Source: Streptomyces scabiei 87.22 (GTDB lineage: Bacteria; Actinomycetota; Actinomycetes; Streptomycetales; Streptomycetaceae). From it: DNA of 64,000 nucleotides. Below are positions 33,734 to 43,899 of the stretch, piece by piece. The DNA is taken from NCBI RefSeq assembly GCF_000091305.1, contig NC_013929.1, positions 8,246,001-8,310,000 on the forward strand, read 5' to 3'. Within the stretch, counting starts at the first letter, position 1. Every line of letters begins with the position of its first letter. The notes beneath the pieces were generated by a model. That model searched no databases, was not told where the DNA came from, and worked only from the letters and a program-made list of their open reading frames with translations. The position numbers were made by a program, and so were the translations under genes.

Positions 33734-34264
33734 GTGCGCGTACTAGGGGTGGACCCCGGACTCACGCGGTGCGGCGTGGGCGTCGTCGAGGGAGTCGCCG
33801 GACGGCCGCTCACCATGCTCGGTGTCGGGGTCGTACGGACGCCCCCCGACGCCGAGTTGGGCCGGCGCCTCGTCGCGATCGAGCAGGGTATCGAGCAGTG
33901 GCTCGACGAGCACCGCCCCGAATGCGTCGCCGTGGAACGGGTGTTCAGCCAGCACAACGTCCGGACGGTCATGGGCACCGCCCAGGCCAGCGCCGTCGCC
34001 ATGCTGTGCGCCGCCCGCCGCGGCATCCCCGTCGCCCTGCACACCCCCAGCGAGGTCAAGGCCGCCGTCACCGGCAGCGGCCGGGCCGACAAGGCCCAGG
34101 TCGGCGCCATGGTCACCCGCCTCCTCCGGCTCGACGCACCCCCGAAACCGGCGGACGCCGCCGACGCCCTCGCCCTCGCCATCTGCCACATCTGGCGGGC
34201 CCCCGCGCAGAACCGCCTCCAGCAGGCCGTCGCCCTGCACGCCTCGAAAGGCCGTACGCCATGA
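33734..34264 (+). CDS. ruvC: Crossover junction endodeoxyribonuclease RuvC
   Basis: A 176-residue Holliday-junction resolvase. Acidic catalytic residues are visible in RVLGVDPGLTRCG (Asp7), CVAVERVFSQHN (Glu) and PADAADALALAICH (the C-terminal Asp pair). It cuts junctions moved by RuvAB. GTG at 33734 gives the usual start just before VLGVDPG. A TAGCCT -10-like box (33696-33701) lies upstream. The stop overlaps the ruvA ATG (ATGA). Confidence 0.96.
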   Translation: MRVLGVDPGLTRCGVGVVEGVAGRPLTMLGVGVVRTPPDAELGRRLVAIEQGIEQWLDEHRPECVAVERVFSQHNVRTVMGTAQASAVAMLCAARRGIPVALHTPSEVKAAVTGSGRADKAQVGAMVTRLLRLDAPPKPADAADALALAICHIWRAPAQNRLQQAVALHASKGRTP

Positions 34265-34866
34265 TCGCCTTCGTCTCCGGCCCGGTCGCCGCCCTCGCCC
34301 CCGACTCCGCGGTGGTCGAGGTGGGCGGGATCGGCATCGCGGTCCAGTGCACGCCCAACACTCTCTCCGGGCTGCGCAGGGGACAGCAGGCCAAGCTGGC
34401 CACGTCCCTGGTGGTCCGTGAGGACTCGCTCACCCTCTACGGCTTCGTGGACGACGACGAGCGCCAGGTCTTCGAACTGCTGCAGACCGCGAGCGGGGTC
34501 GGACCCCGCTTGGCCCAGGCGATGCTGGCGGTGCACACCCCGGACGCGCTCCGCCGGGCGGTGGCCACTGCTGACGAGAAGGCACTGATCGCCGTTCCCG
34601 GCATCGGCAAGAGGGGCGCCCAGAAGCTGCTGCTGGAACTGAAGGACCGCCTCGGTGAGCCCGTGGGCGCTCCCGCGGTCGGCACCCCGGTCACCCAGGG
34701 GTGGCGCGACCAGCTGCACGCCGCCCTGATCGGCCTCGGCTACGCCACCCGCGAGGCCGACGAGGCCGTGGCGGCCGTGGCCCCCCAGGCGGAGGCCGCC
34801 CCGGGCACGCCCCAGGTCGGGCAGCTGCTGAAGGCCGCCCTCCAGACCCTCAACAGAACGCGCTGA
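34261..34866 (+). CDS. ruvA: Holliday junction branch migration protein RuvA
   Basis: A 201-residue protein: the N-terminal OB domain (MIAFVSGPVAALAPDSAVVEVGGIGIAVQC), two helix-hairpin-helix repeats (FELLQTASGVGPRLAQAML and LIAVPGIGKRGAQKLLLELKD), a flexible linker and the C-terminal RuvB-binding domain (WRDQLHAALIGLGYATREADEAV). Tetramers hold the four-way junction open for RuvB. The start overlaps the ruvC stop; ruvB follows after 79 bases. Confidence 0.96.
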   Translation: MIAFVSGPVAALAPDSAVVEVGGIGIAVQCTPNTLSGLRRGQQAKLATSLVVREDSLTLYGFVDDDERQVFELLQTASGVGPRLAQAMLAVHTPDALRRAVATADEKALIAVPGIGKRGAQKLLLELKDRLGEPVGAPAVGTPVTQGWRDQLHAALIGLGYATREADEAVAAVAPQAEAAPGTPQVGQLLKAALQTLNRTR

Positions 34867-34945
34867 ACACCGCCGTCCGGGCCCGCCGGCCCGCGCACCG
34901 CAGCTCCGACCGTCCGACCGCGACGACGACCACGAGGCACACGCA

Positions 34946-36016
34946 ATGAACTGGGACGACACGACCGACGACACCGCCGCCGAGAGGCTGGTGGGCTCCG
35001 TCGCCGACCGTGAGGACCAGGCCGTCGAGGCCGCCCTGCGCCCGAAGGACCTGGGGGAGTTCATCGGCCAGGAGAAGGTCCGTGAACAGCTCGACCTGGT
35101 CCTGCGGGCCGCACGCGCGCGAGGTGCCACCGCCGACCACGTGCTGCTCTCCGGCGCCCCCGGCCTCGGCAAGACCACCCTCTCGATGATCATCGCGGCC
35201 GAGATGGGCGCCCCCATCCGGATCACCTCCGGCCCCGCCATCCAGCACGCCGGCGACCTCGCCGCGATCCTCTCCTCCCTCCAGGAGGGCGAGGTCCTCT
35301 TCCTCGACGAGATCCACCGCATGTCCCGGCCCGCCGAGGAGATGCTCTACATGGCGATGGAGGACTTCCGTGTCGACGTGATCGTCGGCAAGGGCCCCGG
35401 CGCCACCGCCATCCCCCTCGAACTGCCGCCCTTCACCCTGGTCGGCGCCACCACACGCGCGGGACTGTTGCCCCCGCCGCTGCGCGACCGCTTCGGCTTC
35501 ACCGCGCACATGGAGTTCTACGAGCCCGCCGAGCTGGAGCGGGTGATCCATCGCTCGGCGAACCTCCTCGACGTCGAGATCGACACGGACGGCGCCGCCG
35601 AGATCGCGGGCCGCTCCCGCGGCACCCCCCGTATCGCCAACCGCCTGCTGCGCCGCGTACGGGACTACGCGCAGGTCAAGGCCGACGGCTTCATCACCCG
35701 CGACATCGCCGGGGCCGCCCTCGCCGTCTACGAGGTGGACGCCCGGGGCCTCGACCGCCTGGACCGGGGCGTCCTCGAAGCCCTGCTCAAGCTCTTCGGC
35801 GGCGGACCGGTCGGTCTCTCCACGCTCGCGGTCGCGGTGGGGGAGGAGCGTGAGACCGTGGAGGAGGTGGCCGAGCCCTTCCTCGTCCGGGAGGGACTGC
35901 TCGCCCGGACCCCCCGCGGCCGGGTCGCGACCCCCGCCGCCTGGGCCCACCTCGGACTCACCCCGCCACGCGGTACGACCGGGGGAAACGGACAACAGGA
36001 CCTGTTCGGGGCGTGA
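34946..36016 (+). CDS. ruvB: Holliday junction branch migration helicase RuvB
   Basis: A 356-residue AAA+ ATPase with Walker A SGAPGLGKTTLS, Walker B LFLDEIHRMSRPAEE, sensor 1 VGATTRAG, the arginine finger region RDRFGF and a C-terminal winged helix (RTPRGRVATPAAWAHLGL). It forms the motor that drives branch migration with RuvA. It completes the ruvCAB cluster. Confidence 0.97.
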   Translation: MNWDDTTDDTAAERLVGSVADREDQAVEAALRPKDLGEFIGQEKVREQLDLVLRAARARGATADHVLLSGAPGLGKTTLSMIIAAEMGAPIRITSGPAIQHAGDLAAILSSLQEGEVLFLDEIHRMSRPAEEMLYMAMEDFRVDVIVGKGPGATAIPLELPPFTLVGATTRAGLLPPPLRDRFGFTAHMEFYEPAELERVIHRSANLLDVEIDTDGAAEIAGRSRGTPRIANRLLRRVRDYAQVKADGFITRDIAGAALAVYEVDARGLDRLDRGVLEALLKLFGGGPVGLSTLAVAVGEERETVEEVAEPFLVREGLLARTPRGRVATPAAWAHLGLTPPRGTTGGNGQQDLFGA

Positions 36017-36073
36017 CCCTCTCGTGACGGCGCGGTACTCGCCCGGCATGGAACCCCGGTGACATGCTGTGCG

Positions 36074-36103
36074 TTGTTCCATCACGGTGGACTCGCTTAG
36101 ACT
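36074..36103 (+). promoter_or_regulatory. Promoter candidate for the yajC-secD-secF-apt operon
   Basis: TTGTTC (36074-36079) and TAGACT (36098-36103) are 18 bases apart, about 90 bases before the yajC start. Confidence 0.5.
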
Positions 36104-36190
36104 CCGCCGATGCCGCCCTTGACGGCAGCGCACACACCCCCAACCATCAGGCCGCTCGCCATCGCGGTCGTGTGAAGGAAGTTCCGACCC

Positions 36191-36730
36191 GTGAGTCTCG
36201 TGACCCTCCTCCCGTTCATCGTGCTCATCGGGGCCATGATCCTGATGACCCGATCGGCCAAGAAGAAGCAGCAGCAGGCCGCCGACATGCGGAACCAGAT
36301 GCAGCCCGGTTCCGGCGTCCGCACGATCGGGGGTATGTACGCGACGGTCAAGGAGGTCAGCGAGGACACGGTCCTCCTCGACGCCGGGCCGGGCGTCGAG
36401 CTGCTGTTCGCCAAGAACTCCATCGGTGCCGTCCTCACCGACGAGGAGTACAACCGCATCGTCCACGGCATCGAGCACGACCTGAAGTCCGACGTCGTCC
36501 CGGACGACGCCTCCTCCCTCACCGAGACCGACGAGCCCTCCGACGACGCTTCCGCCGCTTCCGACGACAAGCCCATCGACCTCGGCAAGAAGGACGCGTC
36601 CGACGACGCGGCCGACGACACCGCCGAGGCGAAGGCCGACGAGGTCAAGGCCGACGAGGTCGAGGCCGACGACGCCAAGTCCGTCGAAGCAGAGCCGAAG
36701 AAGACCGACGGCGAGTCCGACGCGAAGTAG
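36191..36730 (+). CDS. yajC: Preprotein translocase subunit YajC
   Basis: A 179-residue protein with one N-terminal span (VTLLPFIVLIGAMILMTRSAKKKQQQ) and a small cytoplasmic domain (MQPGSGVRTIGGMYATVKEV... AKNSIGAVL), the usual YajC layout. The C-terminal ~75 residues are an added acidic tail of repeated Asp-Asp and Lys-Ala-Asp-Glu-Val units (positions about 36500-36727). YajC associates with SecDF and the SecYEG channel. GTG at 36191; secD follows after 131 bases. Confidence 0.9.
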   Translation: MSLVTLLPFIVLIGAMILMTRSAKKKQQQAADMRNQMQPGSGVRTIGGMYATVKEVSEDTVLLDAGPGVELLFAKNSIGAVLTDEEYNRIVHGIEHDLKSDVVPDDASSLTETDEPSDDASAASDDKPIDLGKKDASDDAADDTAEAKADEVKADEVEADDAKSVEAEPKKTDGESDAK

Positions 36731-36861
36731 TCACGTCCCGGGAGCGCGAGCGACAACCGCCCGCGCCCCGGGTACGTGCCGTTTTCGCCCGGACTCCCGA
36801 CACCAGTCATGGCCGCCGCCGCGCTGACCCCGCACGGCGGCCCGAGAGGGAGTACGAGAAG

Positions 36862-38637
36862 GTGGCAGCACCGAAGAAGGGCCGGAGCGCGAGCGCCCAG
36901 GGCAAGCCTGGGCGCGCGCTGGCCCTCATCCTGATCGCCCTAGTGGCGCTCACCGGGGGAATGTTCGCCTCCGGACACACCACTCCGCGTCTCGGCATCG
37001 ACCTCGCCGGTGGTACGAGCATCACGCTCGAGGCGAGGAGCGGCCAGGAATCGGCGATCAACAAGACCAACATGGACACCGCGGTCGAGATCATGAACCG
37101 CCGTGTCAACGGTCTGGGTGTCTCCGAGGCCGAGGTCCAGACCCAGGGCGATCGCAACATCATCGTCAACATTCCCAAGGGCACGAACTCCAAGGAGGCC
37201 CGGGACCAGGTCGGCACCACCGCGAAGCTCTACTTCCGTCCCCTGCTGCGGACCGACAGCGGCACGCCGACACCGAGCCCCACGCCGAGCAAGTCCTCCA
37301 GCGGCAGCGCCTCGCCCAGCTCCTCCGGTGACAAGGCAGCCGATGAGCCGGACAAGGCGACCTCGCCCGGGTCCTCCTCCCCGACGGCCACCGCCACCTC
37401 GCAGGGCCGCGCGGTGACCGACGCGCTGAAGGCCGACCCCACGCCGTCCTCCAGCGCCTCCGGCTCGGCCAAGGCATCGGAGTCCGCCAAGGCCACCGGC
37501 GGTGCCTCGCCGAGCCCGACCCCCGACAAGGCCACGCAGGCCCTGATCGACCGGTACAACGCCCTCGACTGCTCCGACCCGAAGCAGCGCGCCGGGCTCG
37601 GCAAGGGCAAGACGACCGACACGATCATCGCGTGCGGTCAGGACAACGGCGCCTGGAGCAAGTTCGTCCTCGGCCCGGTCGGCGTCGACGGCACGGACGT
37701 CACCAAGGCGCAGGCGGTCCTCGACACCCAGAACGGCGGCGGCTGGAAGGTCGTCATGGACTTCAACGACGCCGGCGGCAAGAAGTTCACCGAGGTCACG
37801 AAGGCGCTGGCGGCCCAGACCTCGCCGATGAACCAGTTCGCGATCGTCCTCGACGACGACGTCGTCTCGCATCCCCAGGTGACCAGCGCGATCACCGGCG
37901 GCAAGGCCGAGATCTCCGGCAGCTTCACCCAGCAGGAGGCCGAGAGCCTCTCCAACATGCTGTCGTACGGCGCCCTCCCGCTCACCTTCAAGACGGCGAG
38001 CGTCACCACCGTCAGCCCCGCGCTCGGCGGTGAACAGCTGCACGCCGGCCTGATCGCCGGCGCGATCGGTCTGGCCCTGGTCATGATCTACCTGATCGTG
38101 TACTACCGCGGCCTGTCCCTCATCGCCATCGCCTCCCTGCTGATCTCGGCGGCACTGACGTACGTGCTCATGGCACTGCTCGGCCCGGCCATCGGCTTCG
38201 CGCTGAACCTGCCCGCGGTCTGTGGCGCGATCGTCGCCATCGGTATCACCGCGGACTCGTTCATCGTGTACTTCGAACGCGTGCGGGACGAGATCCGCGA
38301 GGGCCGCACGCTGCGCCCCGCCGTGGAGCGGGCCTGGCCGCGTGCCCGGCGCACCATCCTGGTCTCCGACTTCGTGTCGTTCCTCTCCGCCGCGGTGCTC
38401 TTCGTGGTCACCGTCGGCAAGGTGCAGGGCTTCGCGTTCACGCTCGGCCTGACCACGGTGCTCGACGTCGTGGTGGTCTTCTTCTTCACCAAGCCGCTGC
38501 TGACACTGCTGGCCCGTACGAAGTTCTTCGGTGGCGGCCACAAGTGGTCCGGCCTCGATCCGCAGCGCCTGGGCGCCCGGCCCCCGCTGCGCCGTACCCG
38601 CCGTCCCGCCGTCCCCGCCGACCCGAAGGAGGCCTGA
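36862..38637 (+). CDS. secD: Protein translocase subunit SecD
   Basis: A 591-residue RND-type subunit: one N-terminal span (ALALILIALVALTGGMFASGH), a large extracytoplasmic domain starting RLGIDLAGGTSITLEAR, and five C-terminal spans containing LIYLIVYYRGLSLIAIASLLIS and the D-x-F/ITADSFIVYFERVRDE region. Within the extracellular part, residues ~130-230 are a Ser/Pro/Thr/Ala-rich insertion that separates the two P1 halves. SecDF uses the proton gradient to pull exported proteins out of SecY. GTG at 36862 after GAGAAGG. The secF start is one base beyond the stop. Confidence 0.95.
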   Translation: MAAPKKGRSASAQGKPGRALALILIALVALTGGMFASGHTTPRLGIDLAGGTSITLEARSGQESAINKTNMDTAVEIMNRRVNGLGVSEAEVQTQGDRNIIVNIPKGTNSKEARDQVGTTAKLYFRPLLRTDSGTPTPSPTPSKSSSGSASPSSSGDKAADEPDKATSPGSSSPTATATSQGRAVTDALKADPTPSSSASGSAKASESAKATGGASPSPTPDKATQALIDRYNALDCSDPKQRAGLGKGKTTDTIIACGQDNGAWSKFVLGPVGVDGTDVTKAQAVLDTQNGGGWKVVMDFNDAGGKKFTEVTKALAAQTSPMNQFAIVLDDDVVSHPQVTSAITGGKAEISGSFTQQEAESLSNMLSYGALPLTFKTASVTTVSPALGGEQLHAGLIAGAIGLALVMIYLIVYYRGLSLIAIASLLISAALTYVLMALLGPAIGFALNLPAVCGAIVAIGITADSFIVYFERVRDEIREGRTLRPAVERAWPRARRTILVSDFVSFLSAAVLFVVTVGKVQGFAFTLGLTTVLDVVVVFFFTKPLLTLLARTKFFGGGHKWSGLDPQRLGARPPLRRTRRPAVPADPKEA

Positions 38638-38638
38638 G

Positions 38639-39745
38639 ATGTCGAAGCTCGGCGACCTCGGAGCCCGTCTCCACCGCGGCGAGGTCGGCTACGACTTCGT
38701 CGGCCACCGCAAGATCTGGTACGGCGTATCCATCCTGATCACCATCGCGGCCATCGCCGGCCTGGGGATCCGCGGTCTGTCGATGGGTATCGAGTTCCAG
38801 GGCGGTGCCGTCTTCACCACACCGAAGACGAGCATCTCGGTCGCCCAGGCCGAGAAGTACGCGGAATCGGCGTCCGGCCACGACGCGATCGTCCAGAAGC
38901 TCGGCACCGGCAGCGAGGGCAGCCTCCGCATCCAGATCTCGGGCATCGAGACGGCCCAGGCCGACAAGGTCTCCGCGCAGCTGGCCGACGACATGAACAT
39001 GAAGCCGGAGGACGTCGCCGGTGAACTGGTCGGCCCCAGCTGGGGTGACCAGATCGCAAGCAAGGCCTGGCAGGGCCTCGTCATCTTCCTGGTCCTCGTG
39101 GTGATCTATCTGGCGATCGCGTTCGAGTGGCGGATGGCCATCGCCGCGTTCGTCGCCCTGATCCACGACATCACGATCACGATCGGCATCTACGCCCTCG
39201 TCGGCTTCGAGGTGACGCCGGGCACGGTGATCGGTCTGCTCACGATCCTCGGTTACTCGCTCTACGACACGGTCGTCGTCTTCGACAGCCTCAAGGAGCA
39301 GACCAAGGACATCACCAAGCAGACCCGCTGGACGTACGCCGAGATCGCCAACCGTTCGATCAACAGCACCCTGGTGCGGTCGATCAACACCACGGTGGTC
39401 GCGCTGCTGCCGGTCGCCGGTCTGCTGTTCATCGGTGGCGGTGTCCTCGGCGCGGGCATGCTCAACGACATCTCGCTGTCGCTGTTCGTCGGCCTCGCGG
39501 CCGGTGCGTACTCGTCGATCTTCATCGCCACGCCGCTCGTCGCCGACCTCAAGGAGCGCGAGCCGCAGCTGAAGGCCCTCAAGAAGCGCGTCCTCGCCAA
39601 GCGGGCCCAGGCCGGGCAGGACGGCCCGGAGCCGGCGGCCGACGGACCGTACGACGACGAGCAGGCGGAGGCCACTCCCGCGGTGGTCGGCCCGCGCGCC
39701 CAGTCCGGGGGCCGCAGCCGCGGCCGGGGCGGCAAGCGGCGATGA
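38639..39745 (+). CDS. secF: Protein translocase subunit SecF
   Basis: A 368-residue partner of SecD with an N-terminal span (GVSILITIAAIAGLGIRGL), a short extracellular domain (GIEFQGGAVF...), and five further spans with FEWRMAIAAFVALIHDITITIGIYAL and LTILGYSLYDTVVVFDSLKEQ, the conserved D-T-V-V-V-F-D motif. ALLLFIGGGVLGAGMLND-like end spans follow. The basic, glycine/arginine-rich tail ends RSRGRGGKRR. The ATG starts 2 bases after the secD stop with AAGGAGG as its binding site, and the stop overlaps the apt ATG. Confidence 0.95.
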   Translation: MSKLGDLGARLHRGEVGYDFVGHRKIWYGVSILITIAAIAGLGIRGLSMGIEFQGGAVFTTPKTSISVAQAEKYAESASGHDAIVQKLGTGSEGSLRIQISGIETAQADKVSAQLADDMNMKPEDVAGELVGPSWGDQIASKAWQGLVIFLVLVVIYLAIAFEWRMAIAAFVALIHDITITIGIYALVGFEVTPGTVIGLLTILGYSLYDTVVVFDSLKEQTKDITKQTRWTYAEIANRSINSTLVRSINTTVVALLPVAGLLFIGGGVLGAGMLNDISLSLFVGLAAGAYSSIFIATPLVADLKEREPQLKALKKRVLAKRAQAGQDGPEPAADGPYDDEQAEATPAVVGPRAQSGGRSRGRGGKRR

Positions 39746-40281
39746 CCGACATCAAGGAGCTGCTGCTCAGCCGCATCCGTGACGTCGCCGACCACCCCGA
39801 GCCGGGGGTGATGTTCAAGGACATCACCCCGCTGCTCGCCGACCCTGCGGCGTTCACCGCGCTGACGGACGCGCTGGCGGAGCTGACCCTCCGGCACGGC
39901 GCCACGAAGATCGTCGGCCTGGAGGCCCGGGGCTTCATCCTGGGCGCCCCGGCCGCCGTCCGCGCGGGCGTCGGCTTCATCCCCGTACGCAAGGCCGGCA
40001 AGCTCCCCGGGGCCACGCTCAGCCAGGCGTACGACCTGGAGTACGGCTCGGCCGAGATCGAGGTGCACGCCGAGGACCTGATCGAGGGCGACCGCGTGAT
40101 GGTCATCGACGACGTCCTCGCGACCGGCGGCACGGCCGAGGCGTCCCTGCAGCTCATCCGGCGGGCGGGCGCCGAGGTCGCGGGCGTGGCGGTGCTGATG
40201 GAGCTGGGCTTCCTGGGCGGCCGCGCACGGCTGGAGCACGCTCTGGCCGGCGCCCCGCTGGAGTCGCTGATCCAGGTCTGA
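39742..40281 (+). CDS. apt: Adenine phosphoribosyltransferase
   Basis: A 179-residue type I PRTase: MFKDITPLLADPAAF near the start, GLEARGFILGAPAA in the middle and the PRPP loop VMVIDDVLATGGTA. It salvages adenine to AMP. The ATG overlaps the secF stop (ATGA). In actinobacteria apt normally sits directly before relA; here a small secreted protein gene lies between them. Confidence 0.95.
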   Translation: MTDIKELLLSRIRDVADHPEPGVMFKDITPLLADPAAFTALTDALAELTLRHGATKIVGLEARGFILGAPAAVRAGVGFIPVRKAGKLPGATLSQAYDLEYGSAEIEVHAEDLIEGDRVMVIDDVLATGGTAEASLQLIRRAGAEVAGVAVLMELGFLGGRARLEHALAGAPLESLIQV

Positions 40282-40308
40282 ACGCGGACCGGGTCCGGGA
40301 GTACGTCC

Positions 40309-40356
40309 ACGGTGCCTCCGAGGCGCGCCGGCAACGGCGTGTCACGGAGGCACCGT
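40309..40356 (+). terminator. Hairpin after apt
   Basis: ACGGTGCCTCCG pairs with CGGAGGCACCGT, a perfect 12-bp stem enclosing 24 bases that themselves can pair (CGCGCCG/CGGCGTG). It closes the yajC-secDF-apt operon. Confidence 0.7.
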
Positions 40357-40443
40357 TCGCCGTTCCGCTCCATGCTCCGCCACGACGCGGGCACGGGCGC
40401 ACGGTGGCGGCCGGCGGAGATCGTTCCCGTTCGGGAATCATGA

Positions 40444-40476
40444 TTGACATGTGCGGATCATTGCGGTGGGATGATC
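40444..40476 (+). promoter_or_regulatory. Promoter with an overlapping inverted repeat upstream of the secreted protein gene
   Basis: TTGACA (40444-40449) and TGGGAT (40467-40472) are 17 bases apart. GATCAT (40456-40461) and ATGATC (40471-40476) form an inverted repeat around the -10, a possible repressor site. Leader length would be about 130 bases. The rest of the 40357-40608 spacer shows no gene. Confidence 0.5.
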
Positions 40477-40608
40477 ACGCGCCACACCGACCACATGACC
40501 ATGGTCCCGGCGCAGGGGGAACAGCCGGCCATACACAGTGCGTCTCACCGAGGCGTGCCTCCGTGCTCCCCCGACGGACCCGTGCCACGGAACACAGGGG
40601 GAAATTTC

Positions 40609-41031
40609 ATGCGCCTGCGCACTCTGCCGATCATCACCGCCATCGCCGCCGCCACCTTCCTCGGCGCGGCGGCCAGCCCCGCCCAGGCGGGCACGGGCCT
40701 TCTTCTCGCGGTGAAGATCAACGACTTCAAGGACTGGGGCAACTTCAACCAGGACCCGGTGGACCACCCCGGCGAGTTCGGGGACGTCCCCGGCGATGCC
40801 ATCCGGGCCTGTGACGCCAAGGAGGACGGGTGGGGCGTGACGGTCTGGCTGGATGTCAACCGCAACGGAACCTGGGACCGTACCTCCACGACCTCCGGCC
40901 ACCCCGCGGGCTACTGCAGTGACTGGAAGACCGGCAACCTCACGGAGAACACCCCGGTGACGCTCAAGGCCTGCAACACGAAGGCCGGCCACACGCCGAA
41001 GAACTGCAAGGAGGACGACACCGTCGCCTGA
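40609..41031 (+). CDS. Small secreted cysteine-containing protein, unknown function
   Basis: A 140-residue protein with a classical Sec signal (MRLRTLPIITAIAAATFLGAAASPAQA, cleavage after AQA near residue 27). The ~113-residue mature part has four cysteines (in RACDAK, GYCSDW, KACNTK, KNCKED), enough for two disulphides, plus aromatic and acidic residues. I recognise no family. AGGGGGAAA precedes the ATG. It has its own promoter and terminator and sits between apt and relA, which are usually adjacent, so it looks like a lineage-specific insertion. Confidence 0.75.
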   Translation: MRLRTLPIITAIAAATFLGAAASPAQAGTGLLLAVKINDFKDWGNFNQDPVDHPGEFGDVPGDAIRACDAKEDGWGVTVWLDVNRNGTWDRTSTTSGHPAGYCSDWKTGNLTENTPVTLKACNTKAGHTPKNCKEDDTVA

Positions 41032-41116
41032 CCGGCGCGGTGTCCGAAGGGTGACACGACCGCCGACGCCGGGTCCCGCGGACCCGGCCGGCACCCGTGA
41101 CCACCCCGGCATCCCA

Positions 41117-41147
41117 CAGAGGCGGGCCCCCTGGAATTCAGGGGCCC
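41117..41147 (+). terminator. Hairpin terminator after the secreted protein gene
   Basis: CAGAGGCGGGCCCC...CTG and CAG...GGGCCCGCCTCTG form a 16-bp stem with one bulged C around GAATT; GTGTTT follows soon after. Confidence 0.7.
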
Positions 41148-41272
41148 GCCTCTGGTGTTTCTCCAGTACACAGCCCTCCCGGTGGCCTGAAGGCGATCCC
41201 GGGACGCGGGATCGCTACCATGGGTGCTCCGGAGCCTGACCGGGGGACCCGGATCGCGCACGAGGAGCCCTC

Positions 41273-43816
<2,544 letters not shown>

Positions 43817-43834
43817 GCACGGCACCGCACCGCA

Positions 43835-43883
43835 CATGTGAGAGGGGCTCCCGTACGGACCGTACGGGAGCCCCTCTCACATG
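43835..43883. terminator. Perfect 24-bp inverted repeat between convergent relA and DUF349 genes
   Basis: Bases 43835-43858 are the exact reverse complement of 43860-43883, with one base between. The stem includes GAGAGGGGCTCCCGTACGG. In RNA the innermost pairs would open to form the loop. It is positioned as a bidirectional terminator. Confidence 0.85.
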
Positions 43884-43899
43884 CCTGCCGTCGGAGGCG

